From: CAYXLW01 sp964466055
GTDB lineage: Bacteria > Patescibacteriota > Gracilibacteria > GCA-2401425
Assembly (NCBI GenBank): GCA_964466055.1
Contig: CAYXLW010000004.1
Span: 37,723 to 101,722 of the forward strand
Length of the DNA: 64,000 bases
Direction of reading: 5' to 3'
The notes beneath the pieces are model-generated. The model was given only the letters and a program-made list of their open reading frames with translations. It ran no database searches and was not told the origin of the DNA. Made by a program: the position numbers and the translations under genes. Positions within the stretch are counted from its first letter, which is position 1; each line of letters opens with the position of its first letter. Positions 55,060 through 63,934 of this stretch are shown here, in pieces.

Positions 55060-55431
55060 TTATATTTCTTTTAGTTTTTTTATTAAATTTTCCTCACTTA
55101 TGTGGTCACTTGTGTCCTCTTCTTTTTCAGCTTGCTCAAAAGTCACTTTTTTGAACTTTTCTATTTTTTCAGTAGCTTTTTTATTATATTCCAGCAAGAT
55201 CTTAATATTTTCTGTTTTTACAGCTTTCTGCTTTTCAATTAATTCAATTTCCTCAATTAGCTGTTCTTCAAGGACTTTTTGTCCTTCAGCAGGTAATGAC
55301 AGCGCTTTTTCAATAAATTGTATTAACTGATGTTCATTTAGCTTTGTTTTTAAAACTAATGATTTTTTTATTAATTCAACCAATTTATGATTTTTAAATA
55401 CAAACATATTGTTTGAGTTAAATTCCGGCAA
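55060..55431 (-). CDS. Coiled-coil hypothetical protein upstream of the large repeat gene
   Basis: A 123-residue helical protein rich in Lys, Glu and Leu (for example VLEEQLIEEIELIEKQKAV), likely a coiled coil. Met9 is an alternative start. No family is recognised. It ends 24 bp before the large repeat protein gene, so the two are probably one transcript and may interact. Confidence 0.65.
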   Translation of the reverse strand: MPEFNSNNMFVFKNHKLVELIKKSLVLKTKLNEHQLIQFIEKALSLPAEGQKVLEEQLIEEIELIEKQKAVKTENIKILLEYNKKATEKIEKFKKVTFEQAEKEEDTSDHISEENLIKKLKEI

Positions 55432-55566
55432 TTATACCATAAAAATACTTTTTTTTTAAGCAAGATGACTTGCCAAACACATTTAAATGTTTTTTTATCA
55501 TAAAATAACTTGTTGAACCTAGTCTTTTTTTATTTTATTCTTAGCATATAAATTAACAATTTTAGT

Positions 55567-56493
55567 ATGCTGGTTACTACAAAAGAAATGTTTAAAAAAG
55601 CTTATGCACGGAAATATGCAATTGGGGCTTTCAATGTTAATAATATGGAAATTGTACAAGGAATAATGGAAGCTGTTTCTAAAAAAAAATCAGCAGTAAT
55701 TTTGCAAGTTTCAGCAGGAGCAAGAAAATATGCTAATCCTAATTTTTTAAAACACCTTGTTGACGCAGCAATTGCTACTTATCCAGAAGTTCCAGTTGCT
55801 CTTCATTTAGACCATGGATCAGACTTTGAAATTTGCAAACAATGCATAGATTCAGGGTTTACGTCAGTAATGATTGATGGATCACATCATGAATTTGAAG
55901 AGAACATAGCTATAACAAAACAAGTAGTAGATTATGCTCATTCAAAAGGAGTAGTTGTAGAAGCAGAATTAGGTAAATTAGAAGGGGTGGAAGATGATAT
56001 TAAAGTTGCATCTGGTGAAGGTTCGTATACTAATCCAGATGAGGCTGTAGAATTTGTAGAAAGAACAGGATGTGATTCCTTAGCAGTTACTATCGGTACT
56101 TCACATGGTGCGTTTAAATTTTCAGGGGATCCAAAGTTAGACTTTGAAAGACTTAAAATTATTTCTAAAAAACTGGAAGGATTTCCGTTGGTTCTTCATG
56201 GAGCTTCCAGTGTTATCCCAGAATTTGTGGATATGTGTAATAAATATGGTGGAAATATTCCAGGTTCAAAAGGAGTCCCTGAAACTATGATTTCAGAAGC
56301 TGTAAAATTAGGTGTGTGTAAGGTAAATATAGATACAGATATTCGATTTGCTTTTACTGGAGTTATTAGAAAATATTTAGCTGAAAACCCTTCAGAATTT
56401 GATCCAAGGAAATATTTAGGTGTTGCTAGAGATGCTGTTCAAAATATGGTTGCACATAAGATAGATGTTTTGGGAAGTGAGAATTCGATTTAA
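55567..56493 (+). CDS. fba: Class II fructose-bisphosphate aldolase
   Basis: A 308-residue zinc aldolase of glycolysis/gluconeogenesis. Catalytic Asp82 and zinc ligand His83 are in ALHLDHG; further ligands are in EAELGKLEGVED and VLHGASS. IGAFNVNNMEIVQG and VNIDTDIRFAF are typical. Stand-alone gene followed by a strong terminator. Confidence 0.97.
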   Translation: MLVTTKEMFKKAYARKYAIGAFNVNNMEIVQGIMEAVSKKKSAVILQVSAGARKYANPNFLKHLVDAAIATYPEVPVALHLDHGSDFEICKQCIDSGFTSVMIDGSHHEFEENIAITKQVVDYAHSKGVVVEAELGKLEGVEDDIKVASGEGSYTNPDEAVEFVERTGCDSLAVTIGTSHGAFKFSGDPKLDFERLKIISKKLEGFPLVLHGASSVIPEFVDMCNKYGGNIPGSKGVPETMISEAVKLGVCKVNIDTDIRFAFTGVIRKYLAENPSEFDPRKYLGVARDAVQNMVAHKIDVLGSENSI

Positions 56494-56512
56494 ATTATTA
56501 TTTTAAAGATAT

Positions 56513-56544
56513 GTAGGCGAGGTTGCGTAACCTCGCCTACTTTT
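56513..56544 (+). terminator. Strong terminator after fba
   Basis: Perfect 12-bp stem GTAGGCGAGGTT/AACCTCGCCTAC with loop GCGT, followed by TTTT. Confidence 0.85.
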
Positions 56545-57060
56545 CTGTTGATATACAGTTTGTTAAGTAGGTTAAGTTCATATTATAGCTAATTCAAAAT
56601 AGTTTGACATAATTCCGCACTCCCTCACCTCAACCATCTCCCAAAGAGGGGGTTTTTCCTTCTCCCTCTGGGAGAAGGTGCCCCGCTTAGCGGGGCGGAT
56701 GAGGGGGGCGGGTAAACAATTATTGTATCCCAATTTATTTAGATTTAGCTATATAAAGCTGACTCAATATTAAATGGCATAATCGTGGACATCGAAAAAC
56801 ATTTATAATATGCGGAGTTTTAAATTTTATTATTATGCCAATTTATCCAGATTCAGCTATATCTGCATGGGAATAGCATACATATACACTTTATTTCGAA
56901 TTTCTATCTCCTTATTTCAATTTGCTATCTCCGCATAGGCGGAGATCCAGTTTTTTAAAGTGCCAATTTATTTAGATTTAGCTATATGCAGTTTGTTAAG
57001 TAGGTTAAATTCACATGATAAATTAGATTCCCGCCTACGCGGGAATGACATTTTGTACGA
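56545..57060. repeat. Mosaic of dispersed repeats in a 580-bp gene-free region
   Basis: CAGTTTGTTAAGTAGGTTAA occurs at about 56553 and 56989. Variants of CCAATTTATTTAGATTTAGC occur at about 56730, 56838 and 56962. GC-rich palindromes lie at 56631-56710 (including GCCCCGC/GCGGGGC), 56928-56944 and 57028-57045. No gene is visible. Confidence 0.8.
56921..56986 (+). repeat. 66-bp dispersed repeat, copy 1
   Basis: Begins TTTGCTATCTCCGC and ends TTTAGATTTAGCTATA; inverted at 63935-64000 with one difference seen. Confidence 0.9.
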
Positions 57061-57072
57061 GGAGAAAAGATT

Positions 57073-57609
57073 CTAGTATTTTTTATCAATTGCTTTATTA
57101 ACAAGCTTATCTGCTTCTTTGTTTTTTTCTCTAGGAATATGATGAATTGACCAGTTTATTGGATTTAATAGAATCCGTATTTTTTCAACAATAGGCTTTA
57201 GATCAGCATTTTTAACTTTGTATTCACCTTTCAACTGTTTAACAGCAAGTTCTGAATCCATAAAAATTTCTAATTTTTTATGAGAAAACTTTAAAGCATC
57301 ATTTATCCCCAGAATAAGTGCTTGATATTCAGCTTGATTATTAGTTGTTTCTCCCAAAAATTTATTTCCTTCTTTAACTATTTGATTATCTTTTTTTATA
57401 ATCCATCCCGCAGCAGCGGGACCAGGATTTCCTCTTGATCCACCATCTGTAAAAAGTTGAATAGAATCAATTTTTGGAGATTTTTTTTGTTTAATTTTTG
57501 TATAATTATTTACAAGTTTTTCTCGAATTGCATCAATGCAAAAATCATTTATTTCTTTTTCACTAAAATTAGATAGTGCTTCTCTAATATCTTCGGGTAG
57601 AATAATCAT
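57073..57609 (-). CDS. Ribonuclease HI-family protein
   Basis: A 178-residue protein. The first ~45 residues are an extra N-terminal segment. The RNase H fold follows with catalytic Asp55 (FTDGGSRGNPG), Glu94 (NNQAEYQAL), Asp118 (FMDSELAV) and Asp167 (EADKLVNKA). It cleaves RNA in RNA-DNA hybrids. It is of the plant/archaeal-like RNase HI type rather than E. coli RnhA. Confidence 0.92.
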   Translation of the reverse strand: MIILPEDIREALSNFSEKEINDFCIDAIREKLVNNYTKIKQKKSPKIDSIQLFTDGGSRGNPGPAAAGWIIKKDNQIVKEGNKFLGETTNNQAEYQALILGINDALKFSHKKLEIFMDSELAVKQLKGEYKVKNADLKPIVEKIRILLNPINWSIHHIPREKNKEADKLVNKAIDKKY

Positions 57610-57704
57610 TTTATTGTTTTAAAAATCAGGTTTAAATTTAAGAACTTATACTTTAAATTTGGATACAGTATAATGAGAAAAATTTCTGAAATCTAATATT
57701 ATTT

Positions 57705-58730
57705 ATGCAAGACCGTCCTAAGCTAACAATTGGAATACTTTTATATTTTTCGAAAGAATATTTGGCTTATTTTTTAGAATCTCTCAAAAAACAAAAAGGT
57801 ATATCATTTGAAATTTTAGTTCTTGATAATTCAAATGGTGAAAGTGAGGATATTTCTTGCATAAAAGAAAATTATCCAAACATAAAAATGTTTTTCGGAA
57901 ACAATTTAGGTTTTAGTAAGGGGCATAACTTCCTTATTAAAAAAATGAGAGGGGAGTATTATGCGTGTATAAATCCTGATATGATTTTTGAAGAAGGCTT
58001 TTTTAAGAATATTATTGAAAAATTAGATAAAGATAAAAATGCAGGATTTGCAACTGGAAAAATTCTCAAATGGAATTTTGAAGAAGCGAGTAGTGAAAAT
58101 TGTGGTAAAACAAATATAATTGACTCATGTGGAATTGGAATTACACGATCTCATCACTTTTTTGACATAGGACAAACAGAAATAGATGAAGGTCAATTTG
58201 ATTATAAAAAAGAAGTTTTTGGAGCTAGTGGTGCAGCTGCTATTTATAAAAAAGAAGCTTTGGAAGATATTGCTTATCATCTAAATAACAAGGGAAAAGA
58301 ATATTTTGATGAATTATTTTTTATGTATAAAGAAGATTGTGATTTATCTTATCGTTTAAGATGGGCAGGATGGAAATGTTTATTTGTTTCAGAGGCAAAA
58401 GCTTATCATGATAGAACTGTGGATAAAAAGGGGAGTGGATTTTTATCATTTATTGAGAATCAGAAAAGTAAATCATCTAAAATAAAGGAATGGTCATATA
58501 TAAATCATAACATTCTGTTATATAAAAATTTTTCTAAAAATTTTTCATTAGAGATAAAATTGAAAACTTGGTTTTATAACTTTTTTTCAAAGATATATTT
58601 ATTCTTTTTTGAGGGAAATATTTATAAAGATTTAAAAAATATTAGTTATGATTCTGAAGAAATTGAATCTAAGAAAATAAAAACTCCTAGACGGATCAAT
58701 GCACAAGAAATAGAAAGGTGGATGAAGTAG
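57705..58730 (+). CDS. Family 2 glycosyltransferase
   Basis: A 341-residue GT2 enzyme. The nucleotide-sugar binding start TIGILLYFSKEYLAYFLESLKKQ leads to LVLDNSNGES, GNNLGFSKGHN and CINPDM (DxD-like). A later EDCDLSYRLRWAGWK is typical of rhamnosyl- and related transferases. It likely builds cell-surface glycans at the cytoplasmic membrane face. Confidence 0.9.
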   Translation: MQDRPKLTIGILLYFSKEYLAYFLESLKKQKGISFEILVLDNSNGESEDISCIKENYPNIKMFFGNNLGFSKGHNFLIKKMRGEYYACINPDMIFEEGFFKNIIEKLDKDKNAGFATGKILKWNFEEASSENCGKTNIIDSCGIGITRSHHFFDIGQTEIDEGQFDYKKEVFGASGAAAIYKKEALEDIAYHLNNKGKEYFDELFFMYKEDCDLSYRLRWAGWKCLFVSEAKAYHDRTVDKKGSGFLSFIENQKSKSSKIKEWSYINHNILLYKNFSKNFSLEIKLKTWFYNFFSKIYLFFFEGNIYKDLKNISYDSEEIESKKIKTPRRINAQEIERWMK

Positions 58731-58764
58731 ACTATAAATAAAACCCCAAGTGGTAAAAGTACAT

Positions 58765-59439
58765 TTATTCTCCAATAAAAGATTCAAGTTTTACTTTATC
58801 AATTATCTCTATTTTTTTTGTTTGAATGTCAATTGCGCCAATATCTTTAAATTTAGATAAGATTTTAGTTATAGTTTCTCTTGAAGTTCCTACATAGTCA
58901 GCTAGATCTTGATGAGTTATTGGTAAATTAATAAAAAAATTATTTTTATCTTTTCCTTTAAACATTTCCATTAATCCCAAAAGTTTGGAAGCAACTCTTG
59001 CTTCAAGCATTTTAAATGCATAGTCAAATATAACTTTATCGGCAGATCTTACTCTATTAGATAAGTATTTTATTATGTTTTTAGAAAGTTGTGGTATTTG
59101 TTCGATTAAATTATTTAGGTCTTCTTTTTTTAACGTGTAAATTTCACTATTTATTACACTAACTACATTTGCTGAAGTACTGGAATCTGTGAATAGTGCA
59201 ATTTCTCCAAAAAAATCTCCTTCTTTCAAAAAGGATAATGTTTGTCTTTTGTTATTGCTATATGCATCTACCCTAACAACTCCTGCTTTTACAATGAATA
59301 GATAATTATTTTCATTTCCTTCTCTTAAAATTATTTCTTTTTTCCTAAATTTTCTTAAAACGAAGTTTTCTTCAATAAGTTTTATGTCAGAACTTGAGAT
59401 ATTTTTTAATAAAAGACAGTCATCTTTAAGCTTATCCAT
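58765..59439 (-). CDS. Crp/Fnr-family transcriptional regulator
   Basis: A 224-residue regulator with an N-terminal cyclic-nucleotide-binding-fold sensor (FLKEGDFFGEIALFTDSSTSANV, about residues 68-90) and a C-terminal winged helix (THQDLADYVGTSRETITKILSKF, about 173-195). No Fnr-type N-terminal cysteine cluster is visible. It is divergent from the gene at 59581, whose promoter overlaps a matching palindrome. Confidence 0.93.
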   Translation of the reverse strand: MDKLKDDCLLLKNISSSDIKLIEENFVLRKFRKKEIILREGNENNYLFIVKAGVVRVDAYSNNKRQTLSFLKEGDFFGEIALFTDSSTSANVVSVINSEIYTLKKEDLNNLIEQIPQLSKNIIKYLSNRVRSADKVIFDYAFKMLEARVASKLLGLMEMFKGKDKNNFFINLPITHQDLADYVGTSRETITKILSKFKDIGAIDIQTKKIEIIDKVKLESFIGE

Positions 59440-59516
59440 GATTAATTTATTTTATATAGTGTTAAAAATCTCATGAATTTTATCACAGTTTACAAAAAAG
59501 TCTATATGTTTTACAA

Positions 59517-59551
59517 TTGTCTATTGACAAAAAAAATATAAGTTATAAAAT
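59517..59551 (+). promoter_or_regulatory. Crp/Fnr-type operator overlapping a promoter
   Basis: TTGTC-TATT-GACAA (59517-59530) is a perfect Fnr/Dnr-style palindrome. TTGACA (59524-59529) inside it and TAAAAT (59546-59551), 16 bp apart, form a promoter for the gene at 59581. The regulator gene is divergent, so repression or autoregulation is likely. Confidence 0.6.
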
Positions 59552-59580
59552 TCTTCTGCTTTCTTTAACCCTATATTGAT

Positions 59581-59961
59581 ATGCAAAATTCTGAAAAACC
59601 TGTTGAAGTTCTTTATTTTGGTCATGAGTCGGGGCAAATGCTAGCACATGAGACGGTATTTGGTAATTTAAATATTTTGATGATATTTAATTCTACAAGT
59701 CAATCTATAAAAAAAGTTGAAGAATTAACGGAGCCACTTAAACTTGTAATAATTGAAGCACAGTTTACAACAGGAAAAAACGTAAGAATGATATTGGATA
59801 GTATTAGACATGTTAATGATGAGAATACAAAAATTTTAATACTTATGGATGATGGGTCGGCGGAGCTTGGAAAATTAGATAAAAACGTTGAAGTATATAA
59901 CATTGGTTCAGATATTCAAGGACCTATTGAAAAAGTAAGGGGTGAATTAAAGAAATTATAA
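59581..59961 (+). CDS. Receiver-like protein without the usual phosphorylation site
   Basis: A 126-residue protein with alternating beta-strands and helices like a response-regulator receiver. The strand that would end in the phosphorylated Asp reads LVIIEAQFTTG, with no Asp. The later ILILMDDG strand and C-terminal helix EKVRGELKKL fit the fold. I infer a pseudo-receiver; it may be regulated by the divergent Crp/Fnr protein. Confidence 0.55.
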   Translation: MQNSEKPVEVLYFGHESGQMLAHETVFGNLNILMIFNSTSQSIKKVEELTEPLKLVIIEAQFTTGKNVRMILDSIRHVNDENTKILILMDDGSAELGKLDKNVEVYNIGSDIQGPIEKVRGELKKL

Positions 59962-60020
59962 AATTTTTTATATTTTTAAATTATATAAATTGCATCTCTT
60001 TAGAGGCAAGTGTTTTATAT

Positions 60021-61679
60021 TTATTCTCTTACATCAACAAGTATTAACTGTAAACAAGAATTTCCATTCCAAGTGTTTTCTGAAAGAGAAATCGCTAAAT
60101 CCATACATTGAATATTAGAAATTCTTCTAAGCTCATTGCCTGCAAAAAATTTTAAGATTCTTATCTCTTCATTATTTTTGTCTCGCAATATCCCTACTAA
60201 ATGATCACCTTCTTTCCCCATTGTTTTCCATTCAATATTTTTAATGTTTTTCAATATAAAAACAGGCTTTTCATTGCCATATCCAAACGGCTCAAACAGC
60301 TCTATTTCTTTATAAGTTTCTAAATTTAATTCTTTGAGGAAAATTTCAGTGCATATCTCTAATTCTTTCACTAAAGGATTTTTTTCTAAAATTTTATTTC
60401 CTAATTTTAATGCCTTATCTTTAAAATCTAGGTATTTATCTTTTGATATAGAGAACCCAGCAGCTTGTTTGTGTCCTCCAAAATTTTCAAACATTTCTGA
60501 AAAACCAATAAGAAAATCAAAAATATCAAAACCTTCAGGTGCTCTACAAGAAGCTACAAATCTATCTTCTTGTTCTTCTAAAATAATTGTTGGAATAGTG
60601 TATTTCTCTGTTAACTTCCCTGCGATAAGTCCTATAATCCCAGCATGCCAAGCCGGAGATGATTCAATAATTACATTTTTTGTATAAATTTTTTGTTCAA
60701 TGTCCTTTAATGCATTTTTTACCATAAGCTTTCTTAAGTCATTTAATCTTTCCAGTTCGGAAGCAAATTTTGTTTCTCCAAGAAGAAGTTGAACCCCTAA
60801 ATATGCTTGAGATAGTCTTCCTCCTGCATTTAATCTTGGTCCTATCTGAAAGCCAAGAGTTTCTGAATTCGCATTTTCTAAGTTAATATTTCCTGTCAAT
60901 GCTAGAGCTAACAGTCCTTTATTGTCTGTATTTTTTAACATTTTTAGACCATATTTTACAATAATTCTATTCTCATCAATAAGAGGCATAACATCTGCAA
61001 CTGTAGCAAGTGCAACTAACACAAGATTTTGACTTTTATACTCATCATATTCATTTTTATTAAAATATTTTTCTGCTATCCCCAGTCCCAATTTGTAGGC
61101 TAGTGTTGCTCCACAAATTTCTGTAAATGGATATTTACAACCTTTTTGTTTAGGGTTAATTATTGCATGAGCTTTTGGAGTTTCTCCTTGTGGCAAATGA
61201 TGATCTGTGATAATTACGTCAACTCCAAGTTTATTCGCATATTTAACTTCTTCAATAGCAGAAATGCCTGTATCTACTGTTATAACAAGCTTTACGTTTA
61301 TTCCTTTAAATTCATCAATAAAGTATTTTTTTAATCCATAGCCATCCTTTTTTCTATGTGGGATTCTATAAGAAACTTTAGCTTTAGCTTTTTTAAGAGC
61401 TTCGAATAAAATAACTGTTCCCACAGTTCCATCTACATCATAGTCTCCAAATACAATTATATTTTCTTTATTTTGTATTGCAAAATTTATGCGTTTAAGT
61501 GCTTTTTCATAGTCTTTGAATAGTTTTGGAGAATGTAAATTTTCAATATTTGGGGATTCAAAGAATATTTTTTCATCTTTTTTTGAAATTTTTTGCTGTT
61601 TTGTTAAAATAATTTCTTTTATAGAAGAATTATTTCTCTTATTTTTTATCTTCCATAAGTCAAAAAATAGACTTCTCAT
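60021..61679 (-). CDS. recJ: Single-stranded-DNA exonuclease RecJ
   Basis: A 552-residue 5'-3' exonuclease. DHH-family motifs: DYDVDG at 79-84, DTG at 136-138, DHH at 159-161, and a DHHA1 domain with FGGHKQAAGFSI near residue 400. It works in RecF-pathway repair and mismatch repair. The C-terminal OB fold is present. Confidence 0.95.
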   Translation of the reverse strand: MRSLFFDLWKIKNKRNNSSIKEIILTKQQKISKKDEKIFFESPNIENLHSPKLFKDYEKALKRINFAIQNKENIIVFGDYDVDGTVGTVILFEALKKAKAKVSYRIPHRKKDGYGLKKYFIDEFKGINVKLVITVDTGISAIEEVKYANKLGVDVIITDHHLPQGETPKAHAIINPKQKGCKYPFTEICGATLAYKLGLGIAEKYFNKNEYDEYKSQNLVLVALATVADVMPLIDENRIIVKYGLKMLKNTDNKGLLALALTGNINLENANSETLGFQIGPRLNAGGRLSQAYLGVQLLLGETKFASELERLNDLRKLMVKNALKDIEQKIYTKNVIIESSPAWHAGIIGLIAGKLTEKYTIPTIILEEQEDRFVASCRAPEGFDIFDFLIGFSEMFENFGGHKQAAGFSISKDKYLDFKDKALKLGNKILEKNPLVKELEICTEIFLKELNLETYKEIELFEPFGYGNEKPVFILKNIKNIEWKTMGKEGDHLVGILRDKNNEEIRILKFFAGNELRRISNIQCMDLAISLSENTWNGNSCLQLILVDVRE

Positions 61680-61809
61680 AAAAAGTTTGTTTTTTTATAA
61701 AAATTATGCTATAATATATACGAAAAATAACTTAGGTTGTTTTTCATCAGTCTTCATCAGAATATCTTTTTTCCTTACTTTGGTAAATAAAAAAATATTC
61801 AAAGAAGAC

Positions 61810-62150
61810 ACCCCGTGTCAGAGAAGGATATCAAATAAGTTTCTCGGAATTTACAAGATTCATTCTCAACGACACAACCCCGTAGGCTTTCTTATGATCC
61901 TTTCTAGGAAAATAAGAGAACTTGCACCCCGTGTCAGAGAAGGATATCAAATAAGTTTCTCGGAATTTACAAGATTCATNNNNNNNNNNNNNNNNNNNNN
62001 NNNNNNNNNNNNNNNNNNNNNNNNNNNNNNNNNNNNNNNNNNNNNNNNNNNNNNNNNNNNNNNNNNNNNNNNNNNNNNNTCTCAAACGACACAACCCCGT
62101 AGGCTTTCTTATAATCTATTCTATGAAGATAAGAAAACTTACAACCTGAA
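61810..62150. repeat. 116-bp tandem repeat array with an assembly gap
   Basis: CCCCGTGTCAGAGAAGGATA starts at 61811 and again at 61927, a period of 116 bp that is not a multiple of three. One full and one partial unit precede the N run and a diverged partial unit follows. Each unit contains GACAC/GTGTC and TTCTTAT/ATAAG-type inverted words, so it may be structured. Confidence 0.85.
61980..62079. other. Assembly gap (100 N)
   Basis: Run of N inside the 116-bp tandem array; missing copy number unknown. Confidence 0.98.
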
Positions 62151-62232
62151 TTCTTCATTCTTTTGATTTCTTATCTTGGTGTACACAATTTAAGAGCCTC
62201 TCGCGAGCAAAAGATATATGAATTCAAAAACA

Positions 62233-62285
62233 AAAAGAGCCAAAAACAAAAAAACCTCGTTTTTTTCTACGAGGCTCTTTTTTTG
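62233..62285 (-). terminator. Terminator after rnc
   Basis: CCTCG/CGAGG (62255-62274) flanked by A- and T-runs on both strands; an outer AAGAGCC/GGCTCTT stem (62235-62279) is an alternative pairing. Confidence 0.7.
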
Positions 62286-62984
62286 TTATTGAAGGAATTC
62301 AATGTCTATCTCTAGTTTTTCTAGGGCATCTTTAGCAGCTTCTTGTTGTGCAGCTTGTTTTGAATTTCCTTTTCCTCTTCCTTTTTCTTCATTATCAATA
62401 AATACAGCAACTTCAAATATTTTTTCATGATCAGGTCCAGACGATGAAATTTCTTTGTAATGTGGAGTTATTTTGAATTTAGCTTGAGCTATTTGCTGAA
62501 ATTGAGATTTTGCATCTATATAGCCTCCCTTTTTTATAATATCTTTTAATTTGGGTACAAGATGATCAAAAACAATTTTTTGAGCATTTTTTAATCCAGA
62601 GTCTAAATATACAGCACCAATAAATGATTCAAATGTATTTGCAAGAAGACTGGATTTTTCTCTTCCTCCAAACATTTCTTCTCCTCTGCTAACTTTTAAA
62701 AAATCACCAAGTTCTAATTCTTTAGCTGTTTCTGCGAGAGATTCTCCTTTAACTAAACTTGCACGTAAACTTGTAAGTACACCTTCTTCAAGATCTGAGA
62801 AGTTTTTATAAAGATATTCAGTAACAATGAGTTCCAGTACGGCATCTCCTAAAAATTCTAATCTTTCATTATGTTCATTTATACTTTTATTTTCGTTCAC
62901 TGCTGAACGGTGTGTAAAAGCTATTTTAAAAATAGCCTCATTTTTTATTTTTATATCAAGTATTTTTTCAAGTTTTTTATACAT
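62286..62984 (-). CDS. rnc: Ribonuclease III
   Basis: A 232-residue double-stranded-RNA endonuclease. The signature NERLEFLGDAVLELIV is at about residues 39-54, with the catalytic Asp and a later EANTFESFIGAVYLD-like segment (LLANTFESFIGAVYLD). The C-terminal dsRNA-binding domain is at about 155-228. It processes rRNA precursors. It follows nusB on the minus strand. Confidence 0.97.
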   Translation of the reverse strand: MYKKLEKILDIKIKNEAIFKIAFTHRSAVNENKSINEHNERLEFLGDAVLELIVTEYLYKNFSDLEEGVLTSLRASLVKGESLAETAKELELGDFLKVSRGEEMFGGREKSSLLANTFESFIGAVYLDSGLKNAQKIVFDHLVPKLKDIIKKGGYIDAKSQFQQIAQAKFKITPHYKEISSSGPDHEKIFEVAVFIDNEEKGRGKGNSKQAAQQEAAKDALEKLEIDIEFLQ

Positions 62985-63126
62985 TGTTTGATGATTATTA
63001 ATTCCAGATTTTCATTAAATAATGAATTTTAGTACTAATCTATAAGCTTATTCATTAATTCATTATTCTTAATTTTTTAATCCTAATTAATTGATATAAA
63101 ATACTCAATTTTCAAAATACAAATAT

Positions 63127-63534
63127 CTATTTACTTACGACCATTTTAGAAAGTATTGCATTAACAAGTGATGACGAAGTGTCTTTCCCATATTCTTTCG
63201 CAAGCTCAATTGCTTCATTAATAATTACTGCTGGAGGTTGTTTGGACTCATCAAAACATAATTCAAAAGTTCCTATATAAAGAATCGCCATAGTTAGAGG
63301 ATCTATTTTTTCTAGTGATTTATCAGAAGAGAATTCCTTTATTTTATTTTTTATTTGTTCTTCAAATCTAAAAATTCCCTCAAGTAACATTTGAGGGAAA
63401 TCATTTTTCTTAAGGTCTCTAGGCATTTGGGATATAGAATAACTTAATGCTTCATTTCGATCAATCTTAGGTCTATGAAAGATTGAAAAAATAGTTTGCA
63501 TAACTACGATACGTGCAATATGACGTTGAGACAT
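63127..63534 (-). CDS. nusB: Transcription antitermination factor NusB
   Basis: A 135-residue all-helical protein. Typical features: RHIARIVVMQTIFSI at the start, LEKIDPLTMAILYIGTFEL, VIINEAIELAKEYGKDTSSSLVNAILSKM at the end. With NusE (S10) it binds boxA RNA in rRNA antitermination. It lies 14 bp after rpmF. Confidence 0.95.
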   Translation of the reverse strand: MSQRHIARIVVMQTIFSIFHRPKIDRNEALSYSISQMPRDLKKNDFPQMLLEGIFRFEEQIKNKIKEFSSDKSLEKIDPLTMAILYIGTFELCFDESKQPPAVIINEAIELAKEYGKDTSSSLVNAILSKMVVSK

Positions 63535-63548
63535 TAAAAGAACTTAGT

Positions 63549-63776
63549 TTAAACTTTTACTACTGTTTTAGCTGTATCTACCTTTGGTGTTATAAGTTGT
63601 ACTCCCTTGTAATATCCACATTCATGGCAAATAGTACGCTCAGGAATTCTCTCTTCGCAATTAGAGCAAGTAACAATATTTACATTGTTTATAAGTTTTT
63701 TTCTTTGAAGATCTTGCCAGTGACTATGGCGAGTTTTTGATCTTTGCTTTGAATGTTTTTTCTTTGGTACAGCCAT
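63549..63776 (-). CDS. rpmF: 50S ribosomal protein L32
   Basis: A 75-residue zinc-binding L32: start MAVPKKKHSKQRSKTRHSHW, then zinc cysteines in CSNCEERIPERTICHECGYY (two CxxC). The C-terminal extension of ~20 residues (ITPKVDTAKTVVKV) is longer than usual. First gene of rpmF-nusB-rnc. Confidence 0.97.
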   Translation of the reverse strand: MAVPKKKHSKQRSKTRHSHWQDLQRKKLINNVNIVTCSNCEERIPERTICHECGYYKGVQLITPKVDTAKTVVKV

Positions 63777-63934
63777 TTTGATTGTTTTTTTAAATTAAAA
63801 TTTCCTCCTACTCTAGGAAAAGCCAACGGATTTTACCTATTTTTACTAAAAAAACAAGTAAATTTATATGTATATATAATTAAATGAAATTGTTTAAATT
63901 TAAATTTCATCTAAAGAGATTATAGAAAAGAAAT

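Noticed and set aside
61810..62150. Possible CRISPR array
   Set aside because: The whole 116-bp unit is repeated, including what would be spacer. There are no short repeats with unique spacers and no cas genes.
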